Origin: Benincasa hispida
Taxonomy: Eukaryota; Streptophyta; Magnoliopsida; Cucurbitales; Cucurbitaceae
NCBI RefSeq assembly: GCF_009727055.1
Contig: NC_052354.1
Coordinates: 44,067,376 to 44,131,375, forward strand
Direction of reading: 5' to 3'
DNA: 64,000 bases
A model generated the notes under the pieces. That model ran no database searches. It was not told the DNA's origin and saw nothing but the letters and a program-made list of their open reading frames with translations. Both the position numbers and the translations under genes were made by a program. This document shows, one piece after another, positions 34,798 to 47,767 of this stretch (the stretch's first letter is position 1; each line of letters opens with the position of its first letter).

Positions 34798-37240
34798 TTA
34801 TTAGCACGAGTTTCTACCACTGAAATGTTTGTAGAGATTGGAGTTGGTTCACTAGAACACCAAGAACGTTAAAGACCCACTTGAATTATCTATATATTTT
34901 CAAAGTATTTAAAATGAAAGTTCCAAAGAAGGTGAATATTCTATTTTAATCATATATGTGATTTATGTGTTTAAAAATTGAGTGTTAAAATATATTTAAT
35001 ATTAGTTTTTACATTTGATCTAATCAAATTGTAAAATTCATACAAAGTTTTATGTGAGCATTAAAACTAAAATCTTCGCTTGAAGCATTTGTGAGTTTTT
35101 CTTAGCCAATTTGCAATCTGGGTTTAATCCTTTGTTGGCTAATTTGAGACTTTGCATTTTTTGTTACTTATTATAAAATTAAAGGGAAATCTTTTACAAC
35201 TATTAATTACTTTGTATTTAAGTAAATTAGGCCATTGTTTGCCTCCATATTTTTCAAGCATATTAAATTTGTTTAAACATATACTTGTTGGATTCCAAAC
35301 CCACTCTCCGAAAATTCGCATACTGTATATGTGCATGGGTCTTCTAATGGGTAAAAGTTAAATTGTTGAGTAATAAAATTTAGGTTTGAGAAACTCAAAT
35401 AAACTTTATTTTAAGTGATCCAAAATAGTAAGGATATTGGAAATCAAATATTTCTTGACTTTAAATTTTATATGAATATGTCAAATATGCTATATAGTTT
35501 TATGTGTAGGTTTTAAAATTATTATATAAAATATGTCATTTAGATTAAAATTTAACATAGACTTCAAATCATACATCTTATTTTTAAATATAGTCTTTAT
35601 TTTTAAAAGATTTGATTGAGATGTCCATTCATATTCCTATATCTTCAATCATATTCCTATATCTTTGAATATAATTTTTGTATATGAAAAAATAAATTAG
35701 GATATCTGTTTTCTTAATTGGATTACATACTTCTAGATAAGATTTGAGTTTCTTATAAATAAATGTAAAATTCTCTCATAATGATATTATCTTTTATTCG
35801 TTAAGATTCTCTTCTAATAATATTATTTTATCTTTCAAATATGAGAATAAATATTCAAAAGTATCTTTAATTTTATTTGCAAAGATTCAATATATTAAAG
35901 ATTATTTCTTAAAGTGAATTTATTTTAATAAGATTAACAATGCACTTAGATTCATTAATCTATTAAATAACTCTTAATTAAAAAAATCAATGAATTAGAA
36001 ATAAAAATTGACTAAGAGAACTCTGTCTAAGGATTGTTCTGGTTAGGCTGAAGTATTTAAGCTGACCGTCACTTCTCCTGGGAACTAATCTGGAAGTTGA
36101 ATTAGTCAATTTTTGTTTGCTATACTAGAATTGAAATTTATTTAATTGTTGAATATTTAAATTATTCTCATATGGATAAATTTGTGAGTCTGATATATAT
36201 TTGATTAAATTCCTTTATGGCAATATTTGAAAGTTATGCATAGTAGCTCATTAATGTTCCTAAAGCTAATTTTGATTTAATACACTTGAAGTTGCATAAA
36301 TCAATCAACGTTCATTGTTTTTTCCATGCACATGCACATATTTTCAATTAAAAAATGCTTATAAAGTAATAAGCATATATCAAATAGAACATACAAGCAA
36401 ATGTTTATATAAAAATAATGAATTTTGACTAAATAATATAATATCATTCTCTAAAGTGAATGTTTTAATATTTAATCGTTGAGGTAGGAATCATATTAAT
36501 AAAGGAAGAAGTAATTATTCTATTAAAACCACATATATAATGGTTTGAAGGAAAATTTCATTTTTCAAATGTGATGCAAAACACAGACAATAATCTTGTA
36601 CTTGTCATACAATAAGAAATAAAGTCCTTATCACGGAAAGAGAAACGACGTGTGGAAGCAAACTTTGAAAATTTATTTGAATCTCTTAAAGAGATCATAA
36701 CTTATTTTTTAACTCCTAAATATGATATTATGTTACAAGTTTCTTAGAATCTCCTAAAGAGATTATTATTGTTTTTGAAAACTTGTATATGAGATATTTA
36801 AATTTCTTTTAAATCTCTTGAAGAGAATAAGAATAAATAATATTTATGTTTTGCATATAGTATATCTATGCGTATTATAATTAAAAGTAGACAATATGTT
36901 TTCAAAAATTCAAATGTTTGAAGCGAAAAATCAAATATGAAATCAAGTCGATTAAAGATTTTTGAAAAAGAAAACAATCTTTTGCTAGAGGAGCAAAATT
37001 GACAAGTGATATATTTTATTCTCTTGTAAATCAAAGAGAAATTTAGTAAGTTTAGAAGGTATATGTTGTAATAGATATCATAGAGAAAGATTGATAATAA
37101 GAATAACATATGGTATTTATATACTATATCTATTATCTTCTATAGGAAGTGCATATAGAAAAGTTATGTTTTTCCTTCTAAATTGTATTAACACATATTT
37201 GTGTAGTTGAAATATATGCAACAATAAACCTGAAGTTCAT
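34798..37240 (+). pseudogene. Unreadable 5' interior (gag region) of the decayed copia element
   Basis: By position this should hold leader, gag and protease. Translation shows only short broken frames with no recognisable knuckle or protease motif. Small repeats such as TCTCTTAAAGAGATCATA near 36690 and 36760 occur. Confidence 0.4.
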
Positions 37241-39560
37241 TGATCCAAATATGTTTTCCATTGACAGGATGAGTTATTTTGGGTCAGTAGTGAAAATATA
37301 CATTGACATTCCTTGAAGAACTAGAAGATTCTTCGATCTAATAAATTACCATGGTGTCGTTTTCTCAATAGATTAATTACCAAACTTTCACTAGCTAAAA
37401 TTTAAATTGAACATTTCCTACTTTTGGAACAGATTCATGGTTTTATGATTTTTGTTGGTGCATCTAGTTGATGGTCACATATATATTTTTTATTTTGTTT
37501 TGAAAATGCTAGTGAGTTTGCATCCCAAACATTTAATAATTGTTTGGGATAAGTGTTAAACATCCCGTAGCTTATGTTCAAATAACAAAACTTTTTATGA
37601 AATCATTTATTGTGTATGCTCGACCAATGACTAATGAGCTTATAGCCATAAGCCAATTATATTTCATCAAGATATGTAGTAAATGTTTAAATTGTTCCAC
37701 AACAACAATTAAGATGATGGAGCAATTAAAATCTATGTTGAAATTGATTTTACATCAACTAATTACTTTGAACCCCTGGCAAGTGGATTATTTACTACAT
37801 AATTTAATTGTTATTAGTAAGACAAAATTTCCAACATTAGGGGGAGAAATTAAGGAAAAGTTGGAAAAGTAAATTGAATAAAATACATAAATATTATCTC
37901 ATTTTGATCATCGGATCACTTTGTACCAGAAGTTTAAAAGATAATTCATTTGTAAAATATTGCAAATCAATGCTAGATGCATTTACAGAACATTTACGGT
38001 TGCAAGAAAATGACCAAGTTATATCCCAATGTAACAAGTTGTCAATACTAATGAGTCTATAACACACTTGAACTCTGATAGACAAATGGGTTCCAAAGAT
38101 AAAATCCTAAAAAAAGAAGCAGTTAATCAATGACTCAGTTGAGAATATAGATATTCTCGAAAAAAATCCTAAATATGAGCATTCATACGAATCTTGAAGT
38201 AAATGAGGATAATAAAGATATCTCGATATATTATATGTCATGACAAGAAAACGATGGAACCATATTTAAATAAGTTGATAACATTTTTTCATACAAAATT
38301 GCTCACAATATCATTTATGAAAATGAGTATTACATACTCAAATATATTGAAAAATATTGCAACATAGAAATGATTGACTTATGTGGAAAGAAACAATCCA
38401 ATAGAAATAAATTCATTTTATCGTGAGAACTATTAGAAAATGTCAAATATGTAAGATACAAACGAGTATTTATAATAAAAACAAATAGAATGAGGTCGCA
38501 ATAATAAAGTGAAACAAGTTTCACAATAATTCTTGCAAAGAACTGGTATTGATTATGAGGAGACATATTATACTTTGGTGGATTCAATACCATGAGATAT
38601 TTAATTTATCTAACTGTGCATGAAAAGCTTAACCTGCATTTAATAGATGTAATTATTGTACATTTATATGAATCTCTTAATAATATATCCCTTAAGGATT
38701 AAATGTACAAAAATCATATAAGTAAAATATTAAAGAATGATATATATATTGATGATACGAGCATAAACTCCTTAAGAAATTTCAAAGGCAATAAAGTTTC
38801 ATAAGAAAGAAATTGAGATAGTAAGTTTTCCTTTAGCTTGCAAATAAAGCATAAAACAAATGAAATTGCATCAATTTATACATAAAAGATCTTATATGGA
38901 CCAATTACATTACCATAATGATTCATTCACTTAGTGTAAAAAAATTATATCATCTGATATCAGAAAGATAACGAAGAACTTTAAATCCTGAAAAACCATA
39001 ATTTTGAGAAATAAATACACTCATATCTTTATAGTTTATATACTACATATTGTAGTATTTTTAGTAATTTTGTTACATACATATAATATTTCTCCAAAGA
39101 AAGAAATTGGAGTAAAGTTAAACATATGCTATGTTTTTACTTGAGAATTATTTTACAAGATTTATTTTATTCTCATAAATCTAATTGTGATCTAGTTGGT
39201 TGTGAAGATGTCTGTTACTTATCTAACCTATATGAACAAGATCTTAAACATGTTACTTAGTACATGGAGAAGTATTTTTATAGTATGGCAGCCTATGAAG
39301 CAGATTATAATAATTTCTACTTTAAGTCATGCTGAAATCCTAATAATTCATGAGGCTAGTAAATAATGTTCTTATATGAAGACAATAATAAAGCATCAAA
39401 TGACAACATCACTATTCAATAAATTTCTTCAAAAGATAACTTGAAAGACTTATTGATGAAGGTGCTATCCTACAACAACATTTGAGAAGTTAACACACAA
39501 CATTTGCACGTGACAACCAAGAGTTATCAAGTGATGCTTTCATGAGGGGGAATAAATGTG
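37241..39560 (+). pseudogene. Copia pol relic: integrase and reverse transcriptase remnants
   Basis: Integrase-like reading near 37430-37480 (FMIFVGAS, then WSH) and at 37540-37870, with KHPVAYVQ resembling the region after the integrase core and FPTLGGE at its end. Reverse transcriptase start near 38545 (GIDYEETYYTLVDSI), followed by broken MHLMD-like reading. Many stops and shifts. A tail at 39480-39560 includes HLHVTTKSYQV-like reading, then a purine-rich GAGGGGGAATAAATG. The element is dead. Confidence 0.65.
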
Positions 39561-39754
39561 CTGCAGTCTTTTTCTATTAACTATAGTTTTTTAACTCAAT
39601 GTGTTTTCCTACCAAAGTTTTTATGAGCCAGTTGTTAAAGTATATGAATAATGTACTATTTTTCCTTCACTATGATTTTTTCCATTGAGTTTTTCCTGAT
39701 AATGAAGTTTTTAACGAGACATATATTCTATATACAATGGGCATCTAAAGAGAG

Positions 39755-40012
39755 TATTATGAATATTCGATATCTATAACATCCTTATGTTACAAATTCA
39801 TCGATAAACGTCTTCGTTAATCTTCATATTTTTCTTGTTCCCTTTTATTTTTGATCTTGTAACCTATTATTTTCACAATCCTATAAATAGATATGGTAGA
39901 GATTATTGTATAGATACCACAATTGACATAGTACACACTACACATGTTTTCTTTTTTCTTTCTCGTGTTGTTATATTTATTGTTATTTTCTCTATATTTT
40001 ATAAAATTTACA
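39755..40012 (+). repeat. 3' LTR of the decayed copia element
   Basis: It is a partner of 32575-32819 + 34764-34797 by shared blocks. It ends about 185 bases before the TPR gene start codon and is in the same orientation. Confidence 0.7.
39881..39890 (+). promoter_or_regulatory. LTR TATA box, candidate promoter of the TPR gene
   Basis: CTATAAATAG lies inside the 3' LTR, followed 30-35 bases later by AC-rich sequence suited to a start site. Because about 7.4 kb upstream of the TPR gene is transposon, this is a plausible promoter for it. I see no closer TATA box between 40012 and 40197. Confidence 0.4.
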
Positions 40013-40196
40013 TAGTTAGTCTTCGCAATTTCTCCCGTACGGTACAAGCCCGTTAGTTATCATTCATTTTCGCGCCTTATCTTCGTCAATTCCTTTTATC
40101 TAAAAAAATAAAAAATGGGAATATTACGAAGCAATCGTCTCCGAATTCTCACAAGCACCAGCTCAATCTTCTTCAATTTCATTGAATTCTTCAACA

Positions 40197-43100
40197 ATGG
40201 CTGCAATCTCCAGTCTCAAATCCTCCATTTCCATCTCTCATTCGCTTCACATACCTTTCATCGCGCCTTCTTTCCCCAATTCAACCAAAACCCTCGAAAT
40301 TTCCCACTCTCCGAGCTCGCTTCCGATGAGAATCACGCTCAATCACGTTCCGCCATTGTCGTTATCTAGAAGATTGTTCGTTCCTTCAGTCTCTGGAATT
40401 TGGGACGCCTTAACTGGGGGAAACAACCCTCGCGACGCTGTTGCTGCTATTCGACGTGGAATGCTTCTCTTTAGGCAGGTACCTTTTTTTTTCTTTCTTT
40501 TAACTCATGTAAAATTGCTTTGATTGTTAGTATTTTCGGTTTGAATTTGTGTAACTTTTGTTGTTTCTTAGGGCGATGTTTTGGGATCTTTAGCAGAATT
40601 CGATAAGGCAATTGAATTGGATCCTCGTCAAAAGGCATGTAGGTTCCAACACTTTGCGGCGGTGTTAGTAATTTATTTTGAAAACTGAAATTGATTTTTT
40701 AGCTTAACTATCAAGTTTGTTTATATTAAGTTCTGAATGATGACGAAATGACAACTATCAAAGTTTGAATAGAGATATCTTGCTTTAGAGTTACTTGGAA
40801 AGGAAATTGAAACGGTTAGGGTTTAGATCAGTGACTTATTCTTAATCCTTAGCAGTGCATTACTTAATTAATATACATTTCGTTATGGTTGTTATCAGAT
40901 CTTTGGCAAAGAGGGCTTTCACTTTACTACCTTGATAGGTATCGATCTTCCCCAATTTTCCTTTTCTGCTACATTTATGATATGAAGAAATGCAGAAGAA
41001 AATCAGAAATGGATTTGTCAAGTCATTATCTTGAAACCGTTTAAAAATTTTGAATCAAACTAGAAGCTGCTGAGTTTAGCATTAGTACGAATATAATTAT
41101 GTTAATTTGGATGAGTTTGAATAATTGAAGTAGGAATCTCTTTTTAGATTTGAAGAGGGAGCTGAGCAGTTCCGACTAGATGTTGCTCAAAATCCAAACG
41201 ACACAGAGGAGTCTATTTGGTGTTTTCTTTGTGAAGCTCAATTGTATGGAGTTGATGAAGCAAGAAGGCGATTTCTTGAGGTAAGCTAAAATTTTATTGT
41301 GACAAAATATTTATGAGATGATAAAAGCAGGGATGAAATATTGCTATAAGAGTGACTTAGTGAGTTTGAGATGAATTTTGAGAGATCGTGCTTTAAGTGA
41401 AGCACATTTTTCATAATCACTTGTAGAAGAAATACCAATTAAGTTATAGCAAACTCATCAAAATCATGTTTGGAAGTTTTATAATATTTGCAGGTAGGTA
41501 GAGATTCACGACCCGTCATGCGGGAAGCTTACAACATGTTTAAAGATGGTGGCCATCCAGAGAAAGTATGGAACTTCTGCCTATTTTCCTCTATCTTCAA
41601 TTCTCCTTTTCAGTCATTTGGTCATTACATCTTCAAAGTTCAATGGGTTTTTGTTTTTTCTGAAGTATCTATTCTGTTTAAATTATTTTCGATGCTGTTG
41701 CCTTAACATAATATGCTTGTCGACAAATCATCTCTAAATTGCCTTTTGATGCACCATTTTGCTACCCATATTGTTTAATTTTCTAGATTATGGTCTGACA
41801 GAAGACTTGTTTTTACTTCATAGCTTATTGCTGCCTTCTCAAGTGGCCGTGAGAATGAATATTTTTATGCCTCTCTATATGCTGGGCTTTATCATGAAGC
41901 AGAGGTTAGGTTCAAAGACTTGCTTACTTTATACTGTTTTACTAACTATCCCTGCAACGTACTGTTTTTTAGTCTCTGAAAAATCAAAGAATAGCCTGAA
42001 GCAATATTCTTGTCCTTTTACCTTGTCAACAACTATAATATTCAGGCCTTTCTTTGATAGGTACAGAACTAGGATAAAACATTCTGTTACTCTAAAATAC
42101 CACAAATTGTCTTGCAATAGAATCGAAATCATACCCCAATTTTTGGATTGTGCTCATGGTCTACTCTCACTAATTTTCAGAGTGGTTTCGCCCAGTCAAA
42201 GGTCGGTTCCAAAAGGCAACCAGGATTTTAAATTATCAAGGCTTCCATTGATAATCATTTGGCTTTTGAAATTTAAGCTTATACATACTACTTCCACCTC
42301 TAAGTTTCTTTGTGTTGTTATCAACTTTTTACCAATGTTTTAAAAAATCAAGTCAAGTTTTGAAAACTAAAAATAACAATGATTAAAAACTTTTTATTTA
42401 TTTTTAATTTGACTAAGAATTTAATTATTTCTTCAAGAAAGGTTCAAACTATAGATAGAAAATCGGAAGAAAACAAGCGTAATTTTTTTTTTTTTTTGGA
42501 TAAGAAACAATTTCTTTGAAGAAATGGAATACCCAAGGATATACAAAAGAGACCCTTTCAAAGGGTGTAAAAGTGAGATTCCTTCAAAGAGTATATAAAA
42601 GATGCTTCCAATTTGATATTAGAAAAGAGAAACTATGGCGCTTGATGGCCTGTATATCTTTACACCAAAAGAAGGCATTTGTGGTGGCTAACTCTAAAAC
42701 ATCCTTGAAAGATTTGTCTTGCCTAGAAAAATTCTAGCATTTCTTTCTTCCCAAACCTTCTACAAACTAGCCGAGATTGATCTCTCTGCAGACTCATGAC
42801 GTGTCTTCCATCCTCCGGAAACTTTGATCTCTTCAAGATTTGGGATGAAGTATTTTGTGATGAGGATGTTCTATTTGAGTACGCAGAAATTTTCGACAGC
42901 TTGCGTTCAAAGTACTTTCCTAAACAATGACAGGTTTCTTTAATGAGAAGAAGCACTTAATCTTCAAACTCTACCTCTCTTAAGACAACCCAGCTGCTTA
43001 TCTTCAGGGTAAAGTATCCAATTATTCTGTTTTGGAATCATAATTTGGCATGTTGACATATCTAACTCACGCAATGAAGTTAAATGTGTTCTTTTCTCTA

Positions 43101-44055
43101 ACCTCTCCCACATGCTGGAAACACACAAATTCCAGAAATAGAAAACTAAAAATGAGAACATATCAAACGAGGTCTAAATTTTCCACGTCGAAAAATAAAC
43201 GCAAACCTTAAAAGATATCTTAAGTCCTTATTATAGACCCTTTTAGAGTAATAACTACTACACTAGTTGAAGTTCATCTCTTAAACTACCAAACTTGTAA
43301 TTTCTAATCAAACAAAAGGTCTATTTTTAAGACTAGTTTGATACACATTTAGCTTCTTAGTTTAAATAACATACCCCAGTAAACTTTTTTATTTTTTTTA
43401 CATCCATTAGTGTTCGGATCAAGTTACGTGCAGCTCATCTCACAGGACAACCTGTTTGATCTTATAATATTTGGTGTCAAGAAAACTCACAGGATATTAA
43501 ATCCTAGGTAGGTGGTCACTATGGATTGAACCCATGCTCTCTTAGTCCTTTATCAAGGTCATGTCCCTTTACCACTAGGCCAATCTATGATGGTTTACTC
43601 GAGTAAACTAAATCAAGAAAACACACTTAACAATCCATGTGATTTTTATAGATGATAATCAAACTGCATTTTATGTGGAGATGAGATGGTACAAGCATAA
43701 TACTTGATCTGAGCATAACTTAGCGGTAATTGATATATACTCCTTCCTTGAAGTCGGAAGTTCAAAATTTTATTTGCAATAATTCTTCATGAGAACGGCT
43801 GGAAAAGTGACTTTCTGGGATCATATTTTCCTTTTTTGCAGAAAAAACTGGATGCAGCCAAACAACATATAGTTGCAGCTTGCCAATCTCCTTATGGACA
43901 GAGGTTTGAATCGTCCAAAGAAATCCATGTTTTTTGTGCAACCAATTCAATAAGTTCAATAAATGGGCAATGCCTCTCCTTTTTTCAGGTCTGATGATTA
44001 CATGGCAGCTCTTACCAGAGTTCACTGCCTTTGTCGAAACTGGAGTTTCAGTTAG
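40197..44055 (+). CDS. Probable chloroplast TPR-repeat protein
   Basis: Eight exons join in phase to 267 residues: 40197-40478, 40572-40638, 40899-40938, 41148-41280, 41494-41565, 41824-41904, 43842-43903, 43989-44055. All introns are GT-AG. Residues 1 to about 60 are Ser-rich with few acidic residues (MAAISSLKSSISISHSLHIP), like a plastid transit peptide. Two TPR-like units follow at about 95-160 (GDVLGSLAEFDKAIELDP; WQRGLSLYYLDRFEEGAEQF). The second half (GRDSRPVMREAYNMFKDGG, NEYFYASLYAGLYHEAE, SPYGQRSDDYMAAL) matches a conserved plant TPR protein of unproven function; proteins of this kind usually act as scaffolds. The start is the first ATG after the 5' leader. Intron 6 is 1.94 kb and holds a SINE and a possible LINE piece. 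The reading is intact, so I treat it as a working gene. Confidence 0.85.
42483..43190 (-). mobile_element. Possible non-LTR retroelement fragment in TPR intron 6
   Basis: It starts with a 15-T run and GGATAAGAAACAA, which on the minus strand would be a poly(A)-terminated 3' end. It is less AT-rich than the surrounding intron and has broken open frames on both strands. No reverse transcriptase motif is visible, so the class is uncertain. Confidence 0.3.
43390..43594 (-). mobile_element. Au-like tRNA-derived SINE in TPR intron 6
   Basis: On the minus strand an A-box-like TGGCCTAGTGGTA (43570-43582) is followed by the B box GGTTCAATCC (43523-43532). Then come ACCACCTACCTAGGA and, nearer the 3' end, GCACGTAACTTGATCC-like sequence and an A-rich tail. 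This order and wording match the widespread plant Au SINE family. It is in antisense orientation to the gene. Confidence 0.75.
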
Positions 44056-44057
44056 TA

Positions 44058-45317
44058 AGGGTCCATTTGATAACGTTTACATTTCCTGTTTCCTATTTAC
44101 TGTTCATTTTTCAAGAAACAAACTTGTTTGATAATTGTTCATAAAAAATGAGCACATTTTGAGAAACTACCTGTTCCGTTTCTATCTTATATTAAACTGT
44201 TTATTTTATTTAACAAAATGTACCATTGGCCTATTGGTAGTTTTCTCTTGGTTGTGTCTTCAAGTCCAAAGATGTGCACTTTTATTTTGTTTTGTTTTCT
44301 TTTATATTCATTTCCATATTTCATATTTTATTTATTAATTTTATATTTACAAAAAAAAAATGTCTGCTATATTTATATTTTATTTGAATTTTGAATTTTA
44401 AAATTCTCCAACATTTAGATTTATATATTATTTTAATTTTTAATATGTATGTTAAATTTTTTATCTTTCAAATTTCAACTTTCAAGGCACTTTTATTTAT
44501 TCTTTATATATATATGTATATTTATTTATTTCTTTATCTATTTATTCGGTTATTTCTCTCTCTTCCATGTATACTCTCCCCTCATGCATAATTTATTTCT
44601 ATCTTTTATACTTTATTTATTAAATTTGCTATTTACAAAATTAATTTTACTATATTTATGTTTTATTTTTTTGGATTTTAAAATTCTCCAATATTTAGAT
44701 TTTTATATTGCCTTAATTTTCAACATGTATACTAATTTTTTATATATATTTTAACTTTTGAGTATTAAATTTTGCAATATGCATGTTTATATATTATCTT
44801 AATTCTAATATTTTAGTATATCTGAAATTGAGTAGACTTTTACGATATATATATAAATTTTGCCAACAAAGACATTCATTTAACTTAACTTTAATATTTT
44901 ACAACCACGACATTTATATAATAATATAATTAAGTTAGATTTGACTTGACATCATTTAAAATAAATGGTTCGAGTTAGAGATGACAGTGTAGTCAAATTT
45001 GGGTAACATATGACGAATATGATACAATTTGTTATTATATTTAGTTTTCATCGAAACTCATTTGTATTAGATGACATGAACTTTTGATAATATCTTTTTT
45101 GATGTTTAATGTATGACATATTTTCTCTTTTTATATTATATTGTTAAAAACAAAAGGAAAAATAAGAAAAAAAAAACAAAAAATAGTTATCAAACAAGTT
45201 TATGTTTCTGTTTTTTAAAGAAATAGAAAATAATTATCAAACATATTCATGTTTCTTGTTTTCAAAAGAGAAGAAACAAGAAACAGGAAATAAGAAACGA
45301 AAACGTTATCAAGCTAG
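44058..45317. mobile_element. Possible hAT-like element with imperfect terminal inverted repeats
   Basis: The left edge, AGGGTCCATTTGATAACGTT, begins just three bases after the TPR stop codon. Its imperfect inverse GAAACAGGAAATAAGAAACG with AAACGTTATCAA stands at about 45280-45317. The interior is AT-rich without coding. If real, it forms the 3' flank and probably part of the 3' untranslated region of the TPR gene. No target duplication was identified. Confidence 0.4.
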
Positions 45318-47393
45318 TTGCTTAGATACCATATTTTACCATTTTTTTTCCTTTTCCTTCTCTTGTAAAATCTATCTTTTTAGGTCGAGATTCAAATTGG
45401 AATGAATCTTGGGTTACGGCAATTGTTATCAAGATAGAAAGGAAACAATCATATGTTAACAGAAAATTCTATAACCATAACCAAGTTGGTACGAAGCTTC
45501 TGGCAGTAATATATTTACTTGAAGTTAGGTCGAAGGAAGGAAAGGACATGTTTGAGAATTGTTTTAAAAAGGTTTAAAAGCATTTTGCGAGAATCGTCGG
45601 ACATAGTCTCTTCAAGTTTTCACTTTTTAGAACTTGCATTTTTTTTAAAAAAAAATCGTTAGAATAGTTTTTCTTGATCCATCTTGAGCAAGATCGGCCA
45701 CTAAGATTTAGTTAAAAAGTCAATTTTTTCTAACCTATCAATTGATCTGGGTGTTCTTGGTACATATCGACTACTATATATTTTCAAATTTTTTACTAAC
45801 TCAATTATCTTTACCAAATATTACATCAAATATTTATGTAACGTTTCAAATTTTTAGCCCAATTTTTGTTCCTAAATTATCTTGAATTTCCAATTTTTCC
45901 AAATGGTTTTCAGGTGATTCACTTGTGATTTTTTAATTTTAAGAAAAATCAAATTTTGCAGAAAATTAAGTAAGATATGAAAAATATATAGAATCTTTAA
46001 TCTGTTAAACATTTACCAAGAAAACCCAAATATGTGAATTTTGGTGTTAAGTTGCTCGAGAATTAGTTGTTCGAAAATTCGCTGAGAAAGCTCAAATATA
46101 TAGAATCTCAGTGTTAATCTGTCCAAGATTCCGAAATTTTAAATATTTTCCATATCTTACCAATTTTTTTCTGTAAAATTTAATATTTCCCAAAATTTAA
46201 AAACCAAAATGCAAGATTTGAAAATTTACGTAAGATTGAATTTGTAGAAAGTTTGAAATATATAAGATTTGGTATAAAATCTGGGAAAAGTACATAATAT
46301 TTTTAAAATGAGTAGAATCTTGATGTAATTTATATTGGATGTATTGAGATAATAGATGTATATCGAGAAAGGGCCCTCTATATAATTATCTCACATTGTT
46401 TTGTTTTTCCTTTTTTCACCATACAGTTCAGTTCATTATGAACCTACTTTTGTCTTTTTTAAAATGAAGGAAAGTTCCAAAATCATTTTTAGTGGATTTT
46501 GATTATTGTACCTATTTAATTTTTAGTTTTTTTAATAGAGAAAATCTGTCTCTAAACTCTTGATCACATTTTTTTTAATTATTCATCTCCATTTTAATCC
46601 TTATTTAAAAATTTTATACAAAATAGAAACTCTTTAGAATTATATCTTTTTTAGTCCTGATTCATTTTAGTCGTTGTATTCTCAATTTTTTTTTTTTTTT
46701 TGTCTCTATATTTTTAAAAACTATTGTTTTAATCCTTATTTAAAAATTTTATACAAAATAGAAACTCTTTAGAAAATTTAGTAAATGAAGTATTATGTTA
46801 AAATTTCAATAAAAACAAGGAGATAAATATGAAAATGAAGTGTCTGAACTAGTCATCTTTTAAAAATACATTTTAGAAGTATAAGGACTAAAATGAACAA
46901 AAATTGAAAATATTGAAGTTAAAATTAATATTTGAGTACATAATCGAGATAGTATTTTAATCTTTGTTATTCTGAATTCGACCTATGGAAGTCTGTATTG
47001 AAACTTTTTTCTTGGTCGAGACATGATTTTGTTCAAGTTTACCTCTATTCGATTGTTGTTAGTATTATTGATAGAATACCGAGATAATGTAAATAATTTG
47101 CTCGAGCGTTTTAAGTATTAATATATCTTTTAATACTATAGGTTAAAATTTTGTATAACAAAAATCCAATCATTTTCACAAAACATAATTGTCCCAAGTT
47201 TGAAGCATGTGATTTTGAAGAGGATGGGATGGAACCAAACATACACCCATTTGGCATATTCTTAATAGACGGCACAAAAAGTTGGATATTCTTTAAGTTA
47301 TTCCCCCTGGCCAACCACACACCAACAAACTTCTGTCACTTGTGGGCTGCTGAAGTTACCATTTTGCCCTCCATCAACAACTTAATCATACTA
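45318..47393. other. AT-rich intergenic spacer
   Basis: No gene is seen. It includes decayed inverted segments near 45950-46200 (AAATTTTGCAGAAAATT and its inverse) and the direct duplication listed separately. Confidence 0.4.
46592..46774. repeat. 48-bp exact direct repeat, spacing 135 bp
   Basis: The stretch beginning TTTTAATCCTTATTTAAAAA and ending ACTCTTTAGAA occurs at 46592-46639 and 46727-46774. It suggests a recent local duplication or a collapsed-then-expanded assembly. Confidence 0.8.
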
Positions 47394-47767
47394 AGTTTTA
47401 AATACTACTTTTCGTTTTTGTTCGTTTTGGTCCTTATATTTTTAAAATGATCATTTTAGTCCCTATATTTTAAATGTTGGTTCATTTTGATTCTTATACT
47501 TTTAAAATATTTATTTTGGTCTTTGTATTGATAATTTTTACCCTTTAAAAGTGAAAATGAATGGACAAAAATGACAATTTTTTAAAAGTATCAAGACCAA
47601 AATGAACTAAAATTAAAAGTACAATGACTAAAATGAACATTTTTAAAGTATAGGGACCAAAATGAACTAAAGTTGAAAATATAGAGATTAAAATAAATAC
47701 TTTGAAACTATAAAGATCCAAATGAACAAAAACTCAAAGTATAGGAACTAAAATAGTATTTAAACCT
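47394..47767. mobile_element. Fold-back MITE with internal TTTTGGTCCCTATA repeats
   Basis: The left half holds repeats of the TTTTGGTCCTTATATTTTTA type, and the right half holds their inverse (AAGTATAGGGACCAAAATGA). The ends AGTTTTAAATACTA and TAGTATTTAAACCT are inverse to each other. The whole could fold into one long hairpin. Related ends flank the MITE at 50116-50457. Confidence 0.65.

Larger units (their letters stand above)
32575..40012 (+). mobile_element. Decayed plus-strand copia element with nested solo LTR
   Basis: The left LTR is 32575-32819 plus 34764-34797, the right LTR about 39755-40012. They share TATGAATA at the start, CCTATAAATAGA with CATTGTATAGATACCACAAT in the middle, and TCTCTATTTTATAAAA at the end. 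TTATTAGCACGAG follows the left LTR where a primer site belongs. Degenerate copia pol lies between, and a weak polypurine tract (CATCTAAAGAGAG) precedes the right LTR. The LTRs differ a lot and the coding region is full of stops, so this element is much older than the one at 21256-26079. No target duplication is left. Confidence 0.75.

Noticed and set aside
41759..42343. 194-residue open frame within the TPR gene
   Set aside because: It overlaps exon 6 in the right frame only in part and then runs through intron 6; the splice donor at 41905 ends the real exon.
43480..43590. tRNA-like A and B boxes as a true tRNA gene
   Set aside because: No cloverleaf or acceptor stem; the surrounding wording matches an Au-type SINE.
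44391..44754. Open frames rich in Phe/Tyr/Leu after the TPR gene
   Set aside because: AT-rich interior of a possible hAT-like element; no coding signal.
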